Source: Candidatus Saccharimonadota bacterium | GTDB lineage: Bacteria; Patescibacteria; Saccharimonadia; Saccharimonadales; Nanosyncoccaceae | Assembly: GCA_017429465.1 (NCBI GenBank) | Contig: JAFROU010000037.1 | Span: forward strand, 1-14,033 | DNA length: 14,033 bases | Direction of reading: 5' to 3' | Notes under the pieces: generated by a model | What the model was told of the DNA's origin: nothing | Databases searched by the model: none | The model's input: only the letters and a program-made list of their open reading frames with translations | Shown: positions 1 to 7,665 of the stretch, one piece after another | Layout of the letters: each line of letters opens with the position of its first letter | Position numbering within the stretch: position 1 is the stretch's first letter | Position numbers and translations under genes: made by a program

Positions 1-38
1 ATAAAGGCGCCTAAAGCCACTTAAACGGGTTTTTCCTA

Positions 39-47
39 TGTTATAAT
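39..47 (+). promoter_or_regulatory. Extended -10 promoter of the SDR gene
   Basis: TATAAT at 42-47 is preceded by TATG and one base, matching the TRTGN -16 element known from Gram-positive promoters. No good -35 hexamer is visible. The expected transcription start is near 54, giving a leader of about 16 nt that contains a GGAGA ribosome binding site (61-65) before the ATG at 70. This is one of the leadered promoters in the window. Confidence 0.65.
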
Positions 48-69
48 TAGGTAAATAAACGGAGATAAT

Positions 70-831
70 ATGAAAGATGTATTAGATTTAACAGGGAAAA
101 TTACTATTGTCACCGGAGCCTCCAGTGGAATGGGTCACGCTATGGCGTTAAAATTTGCTGAGCATGGCGCTACTGTTGTGGCTCTTGCTCGTCGTAAAGA
201 ACGTCTTGAAGAGTTGGCTTCTAAAAACACTAAAATTATCCCTTACGTTGCCGATGTTACTAATCCTAAAGATATTGAAGATGTTGTGAAATATACAACA
301 AAAGAATATAAGAGAATTGATATTTTGGTTAATAATGCCGGTATTATGGACGACATGGTGCCGCTAGCTAGCCTTACTGATGAACTATTAGAGAAGGTTA
401 TGTCAGTCAATTTCATCGGTGTCACTAGGCTTTCCCGCGCGGTTTTAAAAGTGATGCTAGAACAAAAGACCGGTAATATTATTAACATCTCTTCACTTGG
501 TGGCTTACTTGGTTGCCGTGCGGGCGTGGCCTACACTGCTAGCAAGCATGCTGTCGTCGGCCTCACCAAAAATACTGCCTTTATGTATGCTAATGACGGA
601 ATTCGCTGCAATGCCATTTGCCCAGGTGGCGTTTCCACCGAAATTGCACAAAACAGTATGAAAAACCCAGATCAATTTGGTCTTTCTCGTGCTATGGCCG
701 GCATCAATCTAAATCCACGCACTGGTGAACCAGAAGAAATCGCAAATGTTGCTCTATTTCTTGCGTCCGATGCCTCCAGCATTCTTAATGGCTCAATCAT
801 CACGGCCGATTCTGGCTGGTCCGCTTATTAA
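70..831 (+). CDS. SDR-family NAD(P)-dependent oxidoreductase
   Basis: Classical short-chain dehydrogenase/reductase of 253 residues, the usual length of the family. The Rossmann cofactor motif TGASSGMG is at residues 15-22, the structural NNAG at 88-91, and the catalytic set Asn114, Ser142, Tyr155, Lys159 (YxxxK) is complete. Basic residues right after the second beta strand (Arg41-Arg42) suggest a preference for NADP(H), which is an inference. PGG at 185-187 and a terminal substrate-loop region are as in FabG-like and sugar or alcohol dehydrogenase members. The start is supported by GGAGA five bases upstream and the extended -10 box before it. It is followed after 11 nt by pgi, so the two are likely co-transcribed. 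The substrate cannot be told from sequence. FabG itself is possible but the operon context with glucose-6-phosphate isomerase does not suggest fatty-acid synthesis. Confidence 0.88.
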   Translation: MKDVLDLTGKITIVTGASSGMGHAMALKFAEHGATVVALARRKERLEELASKNTKIIPYVADVTNPKDIEDVVKYTTKEYKRIDILVNNAGIMDDMVPLASLTDELLEKVMSVNFIGVTRLSRAVLKVMLEQKTGNIINISSLGGLLGCRAGVAYTASKHAVVGLTKNTAFMYANDGIRCNAICPGGVSTEIAQNSMKNPDQFGLSRAMAGINLNPRTGEPEEIANVALFLASDASSILNGSIITADSGWSAY

Positions 832-842
832 AAGGAGGCATA

Positions 843-2048
843 ATGATCAAATTTGATTATGACATCAAAATCAAAGAAGACCTGGTGGAGAAGCTCTTTG
901 CCGAAATAAAAGCTGATAAGATGGGCGGTTGGTTCACACTGCCAACAGAGCGAAATCACGCCGAATTCACTCATATTCGTTCTGCCGCAGCACGTATTCA
1001 CTCTAATTCTAAATACTTAGTTTGTATCGGTATTGGCGGTTCTTATCTTGGCCACCGTGCAGTGATAGAAGCCTTACACCCAACTAGCCCTACTAAAGTC
1101 CTTTTCGCTGGTAATTCACTTAGTGCTAGTGCGATTAATCGTGTGCTTAAAGAAATTGGCGATGCTGATTTCTCTATCAATGTGATTTCTAAATCTGGCA
1201 CCACCACCGAACCAGCAATTGCTTTCCGTATTTTTAAAGAGAAACTAATCGAAAAATACGGCGAAAATGGTGCCAATAATCGTATTTATGCCACTACCGA
1301 TGAGAACCACGGTGCACTTCATGACGAAGCAATTACTAAAGGTTACGAAAGGTTTGTTGTACCAGATAATATCGGTGGCCGCTATTCAGTCTTTAGTGCT
1401 GTAGGGTTACTACCACTCGCAGTAGCCGGAGTTGACATCGACGCTTTACTTAGCGGAGCAGCCTCATTAGATAAAAATGTTGCTGCAAAATATGGTTTTG
1501 TGCGTCACGCTCTCTATAAGACCGGGCACGAAACCGAGATTTTGGCCAGCTTTGAGCCAGATATGTTGTACCTTCACGAATGGTGGAAACAGCTATTCGG
1601 AGAATCAGAAGGAAAGAATCAATCCGGTATTTTTCCAGCATCAGTAATTTACACTACAGATTTACATTCACTTGGCCAGTACCTCCAAGATGGTCGACGT
1701 AATATCTTTGAGACAATTGTAAAAATTACAACGGCAACCGAGAATATTAATGTCCCAGCCACCCCTGATAATCTAGATGGGCTAGACTACCTTGAGGGCC
1801 GCAGCATTAATTATATCAACGAACAAGCATTAAATGCCACCGTTGCCGCTCACAAAGCAGGTGGCATTCCAGTACTAGAAATTGAGATGCCAAATCTTAC
1901 CGAGCAAGCAATTGGCGCCCTAATTTTCTTCTTTGAAATCGGTTGCGCAGTTTCCGCTAAACTTAGCAAAGTCAATCCGTTCGATCAACCAGGCGTCGAA
2001 GCTTACAAGACAGAAATGTTTAAGCTACTTGGCAAACCTGGCTTTTAA
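843..2048 (+). CDS. pgi: Glucose-6-phosphate isomerase, compact form
   Basis: Interconverts glucose 6-phosphate and fructose 6-phosphate in the cytoplasm. The sugar-isomerase motif GIGGSYLG is at residues 63-70, the phosphate-binding SKSGTT at 116-121, GGRYSVFS at 178-185, the family signature GESEGKN at 253-259 with the catalytic Glu, His275 in TTDLH and the C-terminal catalytic Lys389 in GVEAYK. It resembles the Bacillus/Streptococcus type but at 401 residues is clearly shorter than the usual 440-450. The shortening includes the N-terminal region before GIGGS; all catalytic elements remain. A strong AAGGAGG (832-838) four bases before the ATG decides the start. It follows the SDR gene by 11 nt. 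The last codons of this gene carry the -35 box of the arcC promoter. Confidence 0.96.
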   Translation: MIKFDYDIKIKEDLVEKLFAEIKADKMGGWFTLPTERNHAEFTHIRSAAARIHSNSKYLVCIGIGGSYLGHRAVIEALHPTSPTKVLFAGNSLSASAINRVLKEIGDADFSINVISKSGTTTEPAIAFRIFKEKLIEKYGENGANNRIYATTDENHGALHDEAITKGYERFVVPDNIGGRYSVFSAVGLLPLAVAGVDIDALLSGAASLDKNVAAKYGFVRHALYKTGHETEILASFEPDMLYLHEWWKQLFGESEGKNQSGIFPASVIYTTDLHSLGQYLQDGRRNIFETIVKITTATENINVPATPDNLDGLDYLEGRSINYINEQALNATVAAHKAGGIPVLEIEMPNLTEQAIGALIFFFEIGCAVSAKLSKVNPFDQPGVEAYKTEMFKLLGKPGF

Positions 2049-2057
2049 GCTTATACT
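2029..2057 (+). promoter_or_regulatory. arcC promoter, leaderless
   Basis: TTGGCA at 2029-2034 (five of six bases of the -35 consensus) is separated by exactly 17 bp from TATACT at 2052-2057. The -35 box lies inside the end of pgi. The predicted transcription start, about 7 nt after the -10 box, falls on the arcC ATG at 2064, and no Shine-Dalgarno is present, so arcC mRNA from this promoter would be leaderless. It allows arcC to be expressed apart from pgi and from arcA. Confidence 0.65.
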
Positions 2058-2063
2058 TAAAAT

Positions 2064-3008
2064 ATGAAGAAACGCATTGTAATTGCGCTTGGTGGAAATG
2101 CTCTTCAGAAAAAGGGTGAAGTTACCGCCGAAGCTCAAAAGGCGGTAGCCGCCGAAGTTGGCGAAGTTATCGCCGACTTATCTGAAAAATATGAAATCGT
2201 TGTTGCTCACGGAAATGGCCCACAAGTTGGGAACATTATGATACACGAAGAGCAGGCCGCCACGGAAGCCGCTCCAGCTATGCCACTTGAGACTGCTGTC
2301 GCGATGAGCGAAGGTCAGATTGGCTATTGGCTTTCGCAGTCCATTGCAAATGCCTTTACTAAACGTAAAAAGCGCAAAAAAGTAATAAGCGTTGTCACTC
2401 AAGTAGTGGTTGATCCAAGCGATCCTGCGTTTCGCCATCCATCAAAGCCGATTGGCCAATTTTACACCGCTAAGCAAGCTCTTGCCGTTTCTAAAGCACG
2501 TGGCTGGGTTATGAAAGAGGATGCCGGCCGCGGATATCGCCGCGTCGTGCCATCGCCAAAACCACAAGACATCGTCGAAAAACGCGAAATTAAAGACCTA
2601 ATTGACGCTGGTATCATTGTTATCGCTGCTGGCGGTGGCGGTATTCCAGTTAGGCGTACTAAAGTTTTGCGCCGTTTAAAGGGAATTGACGCCGTCATCG
2701 ATAAGGATTTTGCTGCTGAAAAACTTGCCGAGCTAATCGAAGCCGACATCTTTATTTCTGTGACTGCTGTGCCTTATGCCTACATAAATTTCAACCAGCC
2801 AACCCAGGAAGCTCTCAAGCACATAACTGCAAAAGAAGCCGAAGGTTATACCAAAGCAGGCTATTTTAAAGCTGGTTCGATGTTACCAAAAATCCAAGCT
2901 GCCACTGCTTTTGCTAAAAAGAGTAGCGGTAATATTGGCATAATTACCTCTATCGACCATCTAGCCGATGCCCTTAAGGGTGAATCCGGCACAATTATTA
3001 CAAAATAA
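2064..3008 (+). CDS. arcC: Carbamate kinase
   Basis: Last enzyme of the arginine deiminase pathway: transfers the phosphate of carbamoyl phosphate to ADP, giving ATP, ammonia and CO2. At 314 residues it has normal length. Amino-acid-kinase motifs are all visible: ALGGNALQ (8-15), HGNGPQVG (49-56), the family-specific GWVMKEDAGRGYRRVV (147-162), AAGGGGIPV (188-196), IDKDFAAEKLA (212-222) and GSMLPKI (271-277), including Lys128 and Lys214 in the regions that bind phosphate. The gene starts 15 nt after pgi, has no ribosome binding site and lies directly behind a promoter, so it is probably translated from a leaderless message. In many other organisms arcC sits downstream of arcAB; here it precedes them and is separated by 124 nt. 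No terminator is seen after it, so read-through into arcA1 is possible. Confidence 0.97.
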   Translation: MKKRIVIALGGNALQKKGEVTAEAQKAVAAEVGEVIADLSEKYEIVVAHGNGPQVGNIMIHEEQAATEAAPAMPLETAVAMSEGQIGYWLSQSIANAFTKRKKRKKVISVVTQVVVDPSDPAFRHPSKPIGQFYTAKQALAVSKARGWVMKEDAGRGYRRVVPSPKPQDIVEKREIKDLIDAGIIVIAAGGGGIPVRRTKVLRRLKGIDAVIDKDFAAEKLAELIEADIFISVTAVPYAYINFNQPTQEALKHITAKEAEGYTKAGYFKAGSMLPKIQAATAFAKKSSGNIGIITSIDHLADALKGESGTIITK

Positions 3009-3067
3009 CCCCTGTTATACCTGTGGAAAACCTACCTACCTTTTTGGTGCTAGAGTGTCAAAACCAC

Positions 3068-3096
3068 TTGTGCTTAAAATAAAATAAATATATAAT
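3068..3096 (+). promoter_or_regulatory. Probable promoter of the arcA1-arcB1-arcA2-arcB2 operon
   Basis: TATAAT at 3091-3096 with a partial -35 TTGTGC at 3068-3073 and a 17-bp spacer, in a strongly AT-rich stretch of the 124-nt arcC-arcA1 gap. The expected start is near 3103, giving a leader of about 30 nt with AAGGA (3123-3127) before the ATG at 3133. A second possible -10 (TATATA, 3115-3120) lies closer to the gene. I saw no inverted repeat that would be a convincing operator or terminator in this gap. Confidence 0.5.
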
Positions 3097-3132
3097 AAAT
3101 AGTGTAAAAAGGGTTATATAAAAAGGAAAAAG

Positions 3133-4380
3133 ATGGGCGCCATTAATGTTAGAAGTGAAATTGCTCCTTTAAAGAAGGTGTTGTTACACCGTCCCGGAGC
3201 GGAATTATTAAACCTAACACCTAGCACGCTGCAGCGTCTTCTTTTTGATGACATTCCTTTTCTCGAGGATGCACAAAAAGAACACGATCAGTTTGCTGAT
3301 ATTCTCAGGCAGAATGGTGTAGAAGTAGTATATCTAGAAGATCTCATGGCTGAGGTACTTTCACAAGATCCAAGCATCGAGGATAAATTCCTCTGGCAAT
3401 TTATTTACGAAGCCGGTATTCGCACGCCAAAATACCGCAATTTAGTTTTTGAATATCTTAAAAGTATTCACGACAAAAAGACCTTAGTTCTAAAGACGAT
3501 GGAAGGCATCCAAGTTAAAGAAATTTCCCGTGCCAAGCGTGATGTTGAAAAAACGCTTGAGGATTTTGTCACCGAAGAAACAGATTTCTTAGCTGAACCA
3601 ATGCCAAACCTTTACTTCACGCGTGATCCATTCGCATCTGCTGGCGACGGCATTATTTTAAACAAAATGTACTCAGTTACCCGTAGTCGCGAAACTATCT
3701 ATGCCGAATACATTTTTAATTATCACCCTGGTTATCGTGGCCAAGTTGATCGTTATTATGATCGCGATTTGCCGTACCACATTGAAGGTGGTGATGTTTT
3801 GAATCTTAGCGACCACATTCTGGCCGTTGGCATTTCGCAGCGTACTGAAGCGCGTGCCATCGACCAACTTGCTAAAAACATTTTCCGTAACCCACATAGC
3901 AAGATTGACACAATTCTGGCCTTTAATATCCCAGAATCGCGTGCCTTCATGCATCTCGATACAGTATTTACGCAAATTGACTATGATAAATTCACAGTTC
4001 ACCCAGGTATTCTCGAAACGCTTCAAGTCTTTGAAATTACCGAAGGTGACATACCAGATACTTTTGAAGATTTGAACGTACGCGAAATAAAAGGCACGCT
4101 CCAAGAAATCCTAGAAAAATATCTTGATCGTCCAATTACACTTATTCAATGTGCCGGTGGCGACAAAGTATCTGCCGAGCGTGAACAATGGAACGACGGC
4201 ACGAACACTCTTTGTATCGCTCCGGGTACCGTTGTTGTCTATGACCGTAACGATATTACTAATAAGATTCTTCGCGAAGCCGGACTTAACGTCTTCGAAC
4301 TTCATGGCGCAGAATTATCTCGCGGTCGTGGTGGTCCACGTTGTATGAGTATGCCACTAATTAGAGAGGATTTAGTCTAA
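3133..4380 (+). CDS. arcA: Arginine deiminase, canonical copy (ArcA1)
   Basis: Hydrolyses L-arginine to citrulline and ammonia. The 415 residues match the family length. Compared with the well-studied Pseudomonas and Mycoplasma enzymes, every active-site residue is present: Asn159, Phe162 and Asp165 in PNLYFTRDPFAS, Arg184, Glu218 in EGGD, Arg237 in ISQRT, His274 and Asp276 in MHLDTV, Arg399 and the nucleophile Cys404 in GRGGPRCMSMP. The fold is the guanidine-modifying alpha/beta propeller. Its N-terminal half is closest to the TRDPFAS class seen in mycoplasmas and clostridia. AAGGA lies upstream of the ATG. The TAA stop overlaps the arcB1 start by one base, pointing to translational coupling. 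It heads a four-gene overlapping unit in which a second arcA follows. Confidence 0.97.
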   Translation: MGAINVRSEIAPLKKVLLHRPGAELLNLTPSTLQRLLFDDIPFLEDAQKEHDQFADILRQNGVEVVYLEDLMAEVLSQDPSIEDKFLWQFIYEAGIRTPKYRNLVFEYLKSIHDKKTLVLKTMEGIQVKEISRAKRDVEKTLEDFVTEETDFLAEPMPNLYFTRDPFASAGDGIILNKMYSVTRSRETIYAEYIFNYHPGYRGQVDRYYDRDLPYHIEGGDVLNLSDHILAVGISQRTEARAIDQLAKNIFRNPHSKIDTILAFNIPESRAFMHLDTVFTQIDYDKFTVHPGILETLQVFEITEGDIPDTFEDLNVREIKGTLQEILEKYLDRPITLIQCAGGDKVSAEREQWNDGTNTLCIAPGTVVVYDRNDITNKILREAGLNVFELHGAELSRGRGGPRCMSMPLIREDLV

Positions 4381-5402
4381 TGAGTTTAGTCGGACGAGAC
4401 TTCTTGAGAGTCCTTGATTTCTCCGAAGACGATCTTCGCTATATTCTTGACACTGCCAAAAGATTAAAGGAATTAAAAAGAAACGGTATTCCGCATCAAT
4501 ATTTGCTTGGCAAAAACATTGCTATTCTTTTCGAAAAGGATAGCACCCGTACACGTTGTGCCTTTGAAGTTGGCGCCTACGACTTGGGCATGAACGTTAC
4601 TTATCTAGGACCGACTGGTTCACAAATGGGTAAAAAAGAATCCATTGCTGATACCGCTCGCGTACTAGCGCGCATGTTTGACGGAATTGAATATCGTGGT
4701 TTCAGCCAAAAGATTGTTGAAGAATTAGCACAATATGCGGATGTTCCAGTTTGGAATGGTCTAACCGACGAGTTTCATCCAACTCAAATGATGGCCGATT
4801 TTCTAACTATGGAAGAACATTTTGGCCACCTAAAAGGCCTAACCCTTGCCTTTGTTGGTGACACTCGCAATAATGCTGGCAACTCGTTAATGGCCATGAG
4901 TAGTAAAATGGGCGTTAACTTTATTGCCTGCGGTCCGGCCGACTTGCATCCAGAAGCCGAGTTAGTTGAACAATGTCGCGCGATTGCCGAGAAAAATGGC
5001 TGCACAATTACTCTAACCGACGACATTGAAGAAGTATCTCGCGCAAACGTTATTTATGCCGACGTTTGGCTGTCCATGGGCGAGCCAGAAGAAAAATGGA
5101 AAGAACGTATTGATCTTCTAAAGCCTTATCAAGTCAATATGGAACTCATGAATAAAGCTCAAGACAATGCTGTGTTTATGCATGCCCTACCGTCTTTCCA
5201 CGACCTTAATACTTCAATAGCAAGAGATGTAAACGAAAAGTTTGGTATTCCAGAGATGGAAGTAACTAACGAAGTATTCGAAAGTGACCGCTCAATCGTA
5301 TTTGATGAAGCTGAAAACCGTATGCACACCATTAAAGCGGTGATGTACGCGACGTTAAGTGATAACCTAGGAGGAACTATCGCCGATGAAAAAAATGATT
5401 AA
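4380..5402 (+). CDS. arcB: Ornithine carbamoyltransferase, HALP variant (ArcB1)
   Basis: Catabolic ornithine carbamoyltransferase: citrulline plus phosphate to ornithine plus carbamoyl phosphate. The 340 residues show the carbamoyl-phosphate motif STRTR (55-59), HPTQ (133-136), GDTRNN (160-165), the ornithine loop DVWLSMG (228-234) and the late Arg314. The odd point is HALP at 268-271: the family has HCLP, whose Cys contacts ornithine. The Ala codon GCC at 5184-5186 differs from a Cys codon at two bases, so a sequencing error is unlikely. Everything else is intact, so it probably still binds carbamoyl phosphate. AGAGGA (4365-4370) lies nine bases before the start, which overlaps the arcA1 stop. 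Its end overlaps arcA2 by 17 nt. It may be a slower or modified transferase, one with another amine acceptor, or a structural partner of ArcB2; the sequence does not decide this. Confidence 0.92.
   Translation: MSLVGRDFLRVLDFSEDDLRYILDTAKRLKELKRNGIPHQYLLGKNIAILFEKDSTRTRCAFEVGAYDLGMNVTYLGPTGSQMGKKESIADTARVLARMFDGIEYRGFSQKIVEELAQYADVPVWNGLTDEFHPTQMMADFLTMEEHFGHLKGLTLAFVGDTRNNAGNSLMAMSSKMGVNFIACGPADLHPEAELVEQCRAIAEKNGCTITLTDDIEEVSRANVIYADVWLSMGEPEEKWKERIDLLKPYQVNMELMNKAQDNAVFMHALPSFHDLNTSIARDVNEKFGIPEMEVTNEVFESDRSIVFDEAENRMHTIKAVMYATLSDNLGGTIADEKND
5369..5374 (+). promoter_or_regulatory. Ribosome binding site of arcA2, inside arcB1
   Basis: AGGAGG inside the last codons of arcB1 lies 11 bases before the ATG at 5386 and 20 before the next in-frame ATG at 5395. 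This supports 5386 as the start and thus the 17-nt overlap with arcB1. Confidence 0.7.
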
Positions 5403-6615
5403 TAATTTTAGCGAAATCGCCCCGCTAAAAAAGATATTATTACATCGACCTGGCAATGAATTTCTAAATCTCACACCAAATACCTTACAACGTTTGCTTT
5501 TTGACGATATCCCGTTCCTTAAAATTGCTCAGCAAGAACATGATGCATTTGCTAATGCGTTACGCGCAGAAGGCGTTGAAGTGGTCTACCTTGTCGATCT
5601 TGTCGCCGAAACACTAGACAGCGACCCGCACCTACGCAAACAATTTATCAAACAGTTTATTGCAGAAGGCGGTGTTACTTCACCAAAAGTTGCAGGTCTC
5701 TGCTTTGATTTATTAAATAGTATTAAAGATAACAAAGCCTTGGTCAGTAAATGTATTGAAGGTATTGATGACAGTGAGATAAAGGAACTATCACATAGCA
5801 GTGGTTTTTATGCTACTAGAGATATTGGCAAAATGATTCTTGATCCGTTGCCAAATCTTTATGCTCCGCGCGATCCATTTGCGACTATCGGCAATGGTGT
5901 TAGCTTACATAAAATGCACTCCGTCACTCGCTGTCGCGAAACAATTTTTGGTGAATACATATTCAAATATCACCCGTTCTACGAAGGAACGAAATTATAC
6001 TATAACCGTGATGAAGACTATAGTATTGAAGGTGGCGATATTCAAGTTCTTTCACCAGAAGTCATTGCTATTGGCATTTCCGAACGAACAGAACCGGATG
6101 CGATTGCCACTTTAGCTAAGAAAATATTTAAAGAAAAAAATACTTCATTTAAATATGTATTAGCCATTGATATTCCAGACGAACGTAGCTTCATGCACCT
6201 AGATACCGTAATGACTCGCGTGGACTACAATAAATTTGCTGTTCATTCTCACATCATGGATATTTCAACGATTTACGAGATTACTCCAGCCGGTAACGGC
6301 GAGGTTGAAATAATTGAAGTCAAACAAGGACTTGCAAAAGTACTTGAAAAATATCTTCACATCGACAAAGTTGAACTTATTAAATGTGGCAATGGTAAGC
6401 GTATCCCAGCTGAACGTGAACAATGGAGCGATGGTGTAAACTTCATTTGCATACGCCCTGGCGTTGTTATCGGATATGATCGTAATTTTGTAACAAATGA
6501 GACTATGCGTCGACACGGCGTAAAAGTGATTGAGATACCAAGCTGTGAACTATCTCGCGGCCGCGGAGGCACGCACTGTATGAGCATGGCATTAATGAGG
6601 GAGGACCCAGAATGA
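5386..6615 (+). CDS. arcA: Arginine deiminase paralogue with altered substrate pocket (ArcA2)
   Basis: Second deiminase, 409 residues, full-length homologue of ArcA1; the first 45 residues are almost the same, with the main divergence in the region around residues 115-155. The chemical machinery is present: Asn157, Asp163, Arg182, Glu214 in EGGD, Arg234, His271 and Asp273 in MHLDTV, Arg392 and Cys398 in GRGGTHCMSM. However, the segment that reads PNLYFTRDP in ArcA1 is PNLYAPRDP here: the Phe that packs on the substrate guanidinium in Pseudomonas ADI (Phe163) is Ala160, and the next Thr is Pro. CMSMP also becomes CMSMA. The Phe-to-Ala change needs two base changes in one codon (5863-5865). It could be a deiminase with shifted affinity or another guanidino substrate. 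The gene overlaps arcB1 by 17 nt and arcB2 by four. Confidence 0.93.
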   Translation: MKKMINNFSEIAPLKKILLHRPGNEFLNLTPNTLQRLLFDDIPFLKIAQQEHDAFANALRAEGVEVVYLVDLVAETLDSDPHLRKQFIKQFIAEGGVTSPKVAGLCFDLLNSIKDNKALVSKCIEGIDDSEIKELSHSSGFYATRDIGKMILDPLPNLYAPRDPFATIGNGVSLHKMHSVTRCRETIFGEYIFKYHPFYEGTKLYYNRDEDYSIEGGDIQVLSPEVIAIGISERTEPDAIATLAKKIFKEKNTSFKYVLAIDIPDERSFMHLDTVMTRVDYNKFAVHSHIMDISTIYEITPAGNGEVEIIEVKQGLAKVLEKYLHIDKVELIKCGNGKRIPAEREQWSDGVNFICIRPGVVIGYDRNFVTNETMRRHGVKVIEIPSCELSRGRGGTHCMSMALMREDPE

Positions 6616-7637
6616 TAGATTTATATGGCAGAGATTTTCTGCGTTTACTAGACTATACACCAGAAGAAATTCATTATCTTTTGGATCTAGCAAAAGACTT
6701 AAAAGAAAAAAAGCGCAGTCATACGCCTCATCGCTATTTGCAAGGGAAAAACGCGGCTTTGCTATTCGAAAAAGACAGCACTCGTACACGTTGTGCCTTT
6801 GAAGTAGCCTGTTATGACCTCGGTATGAATGTTACTTACCTAGGACCAACCGGTTCACAAATGGGCAAAAAAGAATCGATCGCTGATACTTCTCGCGTTC
6901 TATCCCGCATGTATGACGGCATTGAATACCGTGGGTTTGATCAACAAATTGTTAACGACCTAGCAAAATATTCAGACGTACCAGTCTGGAATGGCCTCAC
7001 AAATCAGTTTCATCCTACCCAAATGTTAGCTGATGTCATGACAGTTGAAGAAACATTTGGCCACCTTGAAGGCATTAAGATGGTATTTATGGGTGATGCC
7101 AAAAACAATGTTGCTAATTCCTTAATGGTTATTTCAGCAAAAATGGGTATGCATTTTGTGACCTGCGGTCCAAAAGATCATTGGCCAGACCAAGAATTAA
7201 TTGACGAATGTAAAAAGATCGCCGAACAAACTGGAGCAGTAATTGAGACTTCGGACGATCCAGTAGAAGCCGTAAAAGGTGCAAAAGTCCTCTACACCGA
7301 TGTTTGGGTATCAATGGGTGAAGACCCAGAACTCTGGGGGCCACGTATTGAAGCGCTCAAGCCATATCAAGTTACGATGGATGTCATGAATCACGCTGAC
7401 CCAGACGCCATCTTCCTACATTGTTTACCATCCTTCCATGATTTAAATACCACCATTGCACAGGACGTGCACGAAAAGTTTGGGCTAACCGAAATGGAGG
7501 TTACGAACGAGGTGTTCGAATCTGAAAAGTCCAAGGTATTTGAGGAAGCGGAAAACCGGTTGCACACAATTAAAGCCGTTGTGCTTGCGACTTTGCGAAA
7601 GGATAACGGGCAGAAGGAGGTAGAGTCTAAGAACTAG
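6612..7637 (+). CDS. arcB: Ornithine carbamoyltransferase, canonical copy (ArcB2)
   Basis: Same reaction as ArcB1, 341 residues, with the complete family set: STRTR (56-60), HPTQ (134-137), GDAKNN (161-166), DVWVSMG (230-236), HCLP (270-273) with the ornithine-contacting Cys271, and late Arg317. It is highly similar to ArcB1 along the whole length; the block from GMNVTYLGPTG to GIEYRGF is nearly identical in protein while third codon positions differ, so the duplication is not recent or the pair was acquired already divergent. A strong AGGGAGGA (6598-6605) precedes the ATG, which overlaps the arcA2 stop in an ATGA. It ends the overlapping arc genes; the carrier follows after 57 nt. Confidence 0.96.
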   Translation: MIDLYGRDFLRLLDYTPEEIHYLLDLAKDLKEKKRSHTPHRYLQGKNAALLFEKDSTRTRCAFEVACYDLGMNVTYLGPTGSQMGKKESIADTSRVLSRMYDGIEYRGFDQQIVNDLAKYSDVPVWNGLTNQFHPTQMLADVMTVEETFGHLEGIKMVFMGDAKNNVANSLMVISAKMGMHFVTCGPKDHWPDQELIDECKKIAEQTGAVIETSDDPVEAVKGAKVLYTDVWVSMGEDPELWGPRIEALKPYQVTMDVMNHADPDAIFLHCLPSFHDLNTTIAQDVHEKFGLTEMEVTNEVFESEKSKVFEEAENRLHTIKAVVLATLRKDNGQKEVESKN

Positions 7638-7649
7638 AGAACTATTTGC

Positions 7650-7665
7650 TGACTGCTCGCAGTCA
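7650..7665 (+). promoter_or_regulatory. Hairpin between arcB2 and the carrier gene
   Basis: TGACTG, tetraloop CTCG, CAGTCA: a perfect 6-bp inverted repeat in the 57-nt gap. No T-run follows, so it is not a usual terminator. It could be an mRNA-stabilising or processing hairpin, or an operator: a poor promoter match (TTGCTG at 7646-7651, TATTAA at 7670-7675) surrounds it. Confidence 0.4.

Noticed and set aside
3048..3056. TGC-TAGAGT as a second arcA1 promoter
   Set aside because: It resembles the -10 before the helicase gene, but it matches the hexamer poorly, has no -35 and would leave an unusually long leader compared with the other promoters here.
3009..3132. Terminator or small gene in the arcC-arcA1 gap
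   Set aside because: The run around 3041-3064 looks symmetric (TTTTGG and AAAACC) but it is a mirror, not an inverted repeat, so it cannot fold. No open frame with a start signal is present.
3673..4104. 143-codon open frame on the minus strand inside arcA1
   Set aside because: It lies entirely antisense to a gene with all ADI motifs, has no family resemblance and no good start signal. Other antisense frames in pgi, arcC, arcB2 and gpmI were set aside for the same reason.
5386..6615. ArcA2 as a pseudogene
   Set aside because: The frame is intact, all catalytic residues remain, the start has a good ribosome binding site and it is overlap-coupled on both sides. Its changes are few and concentrated near the pocket.
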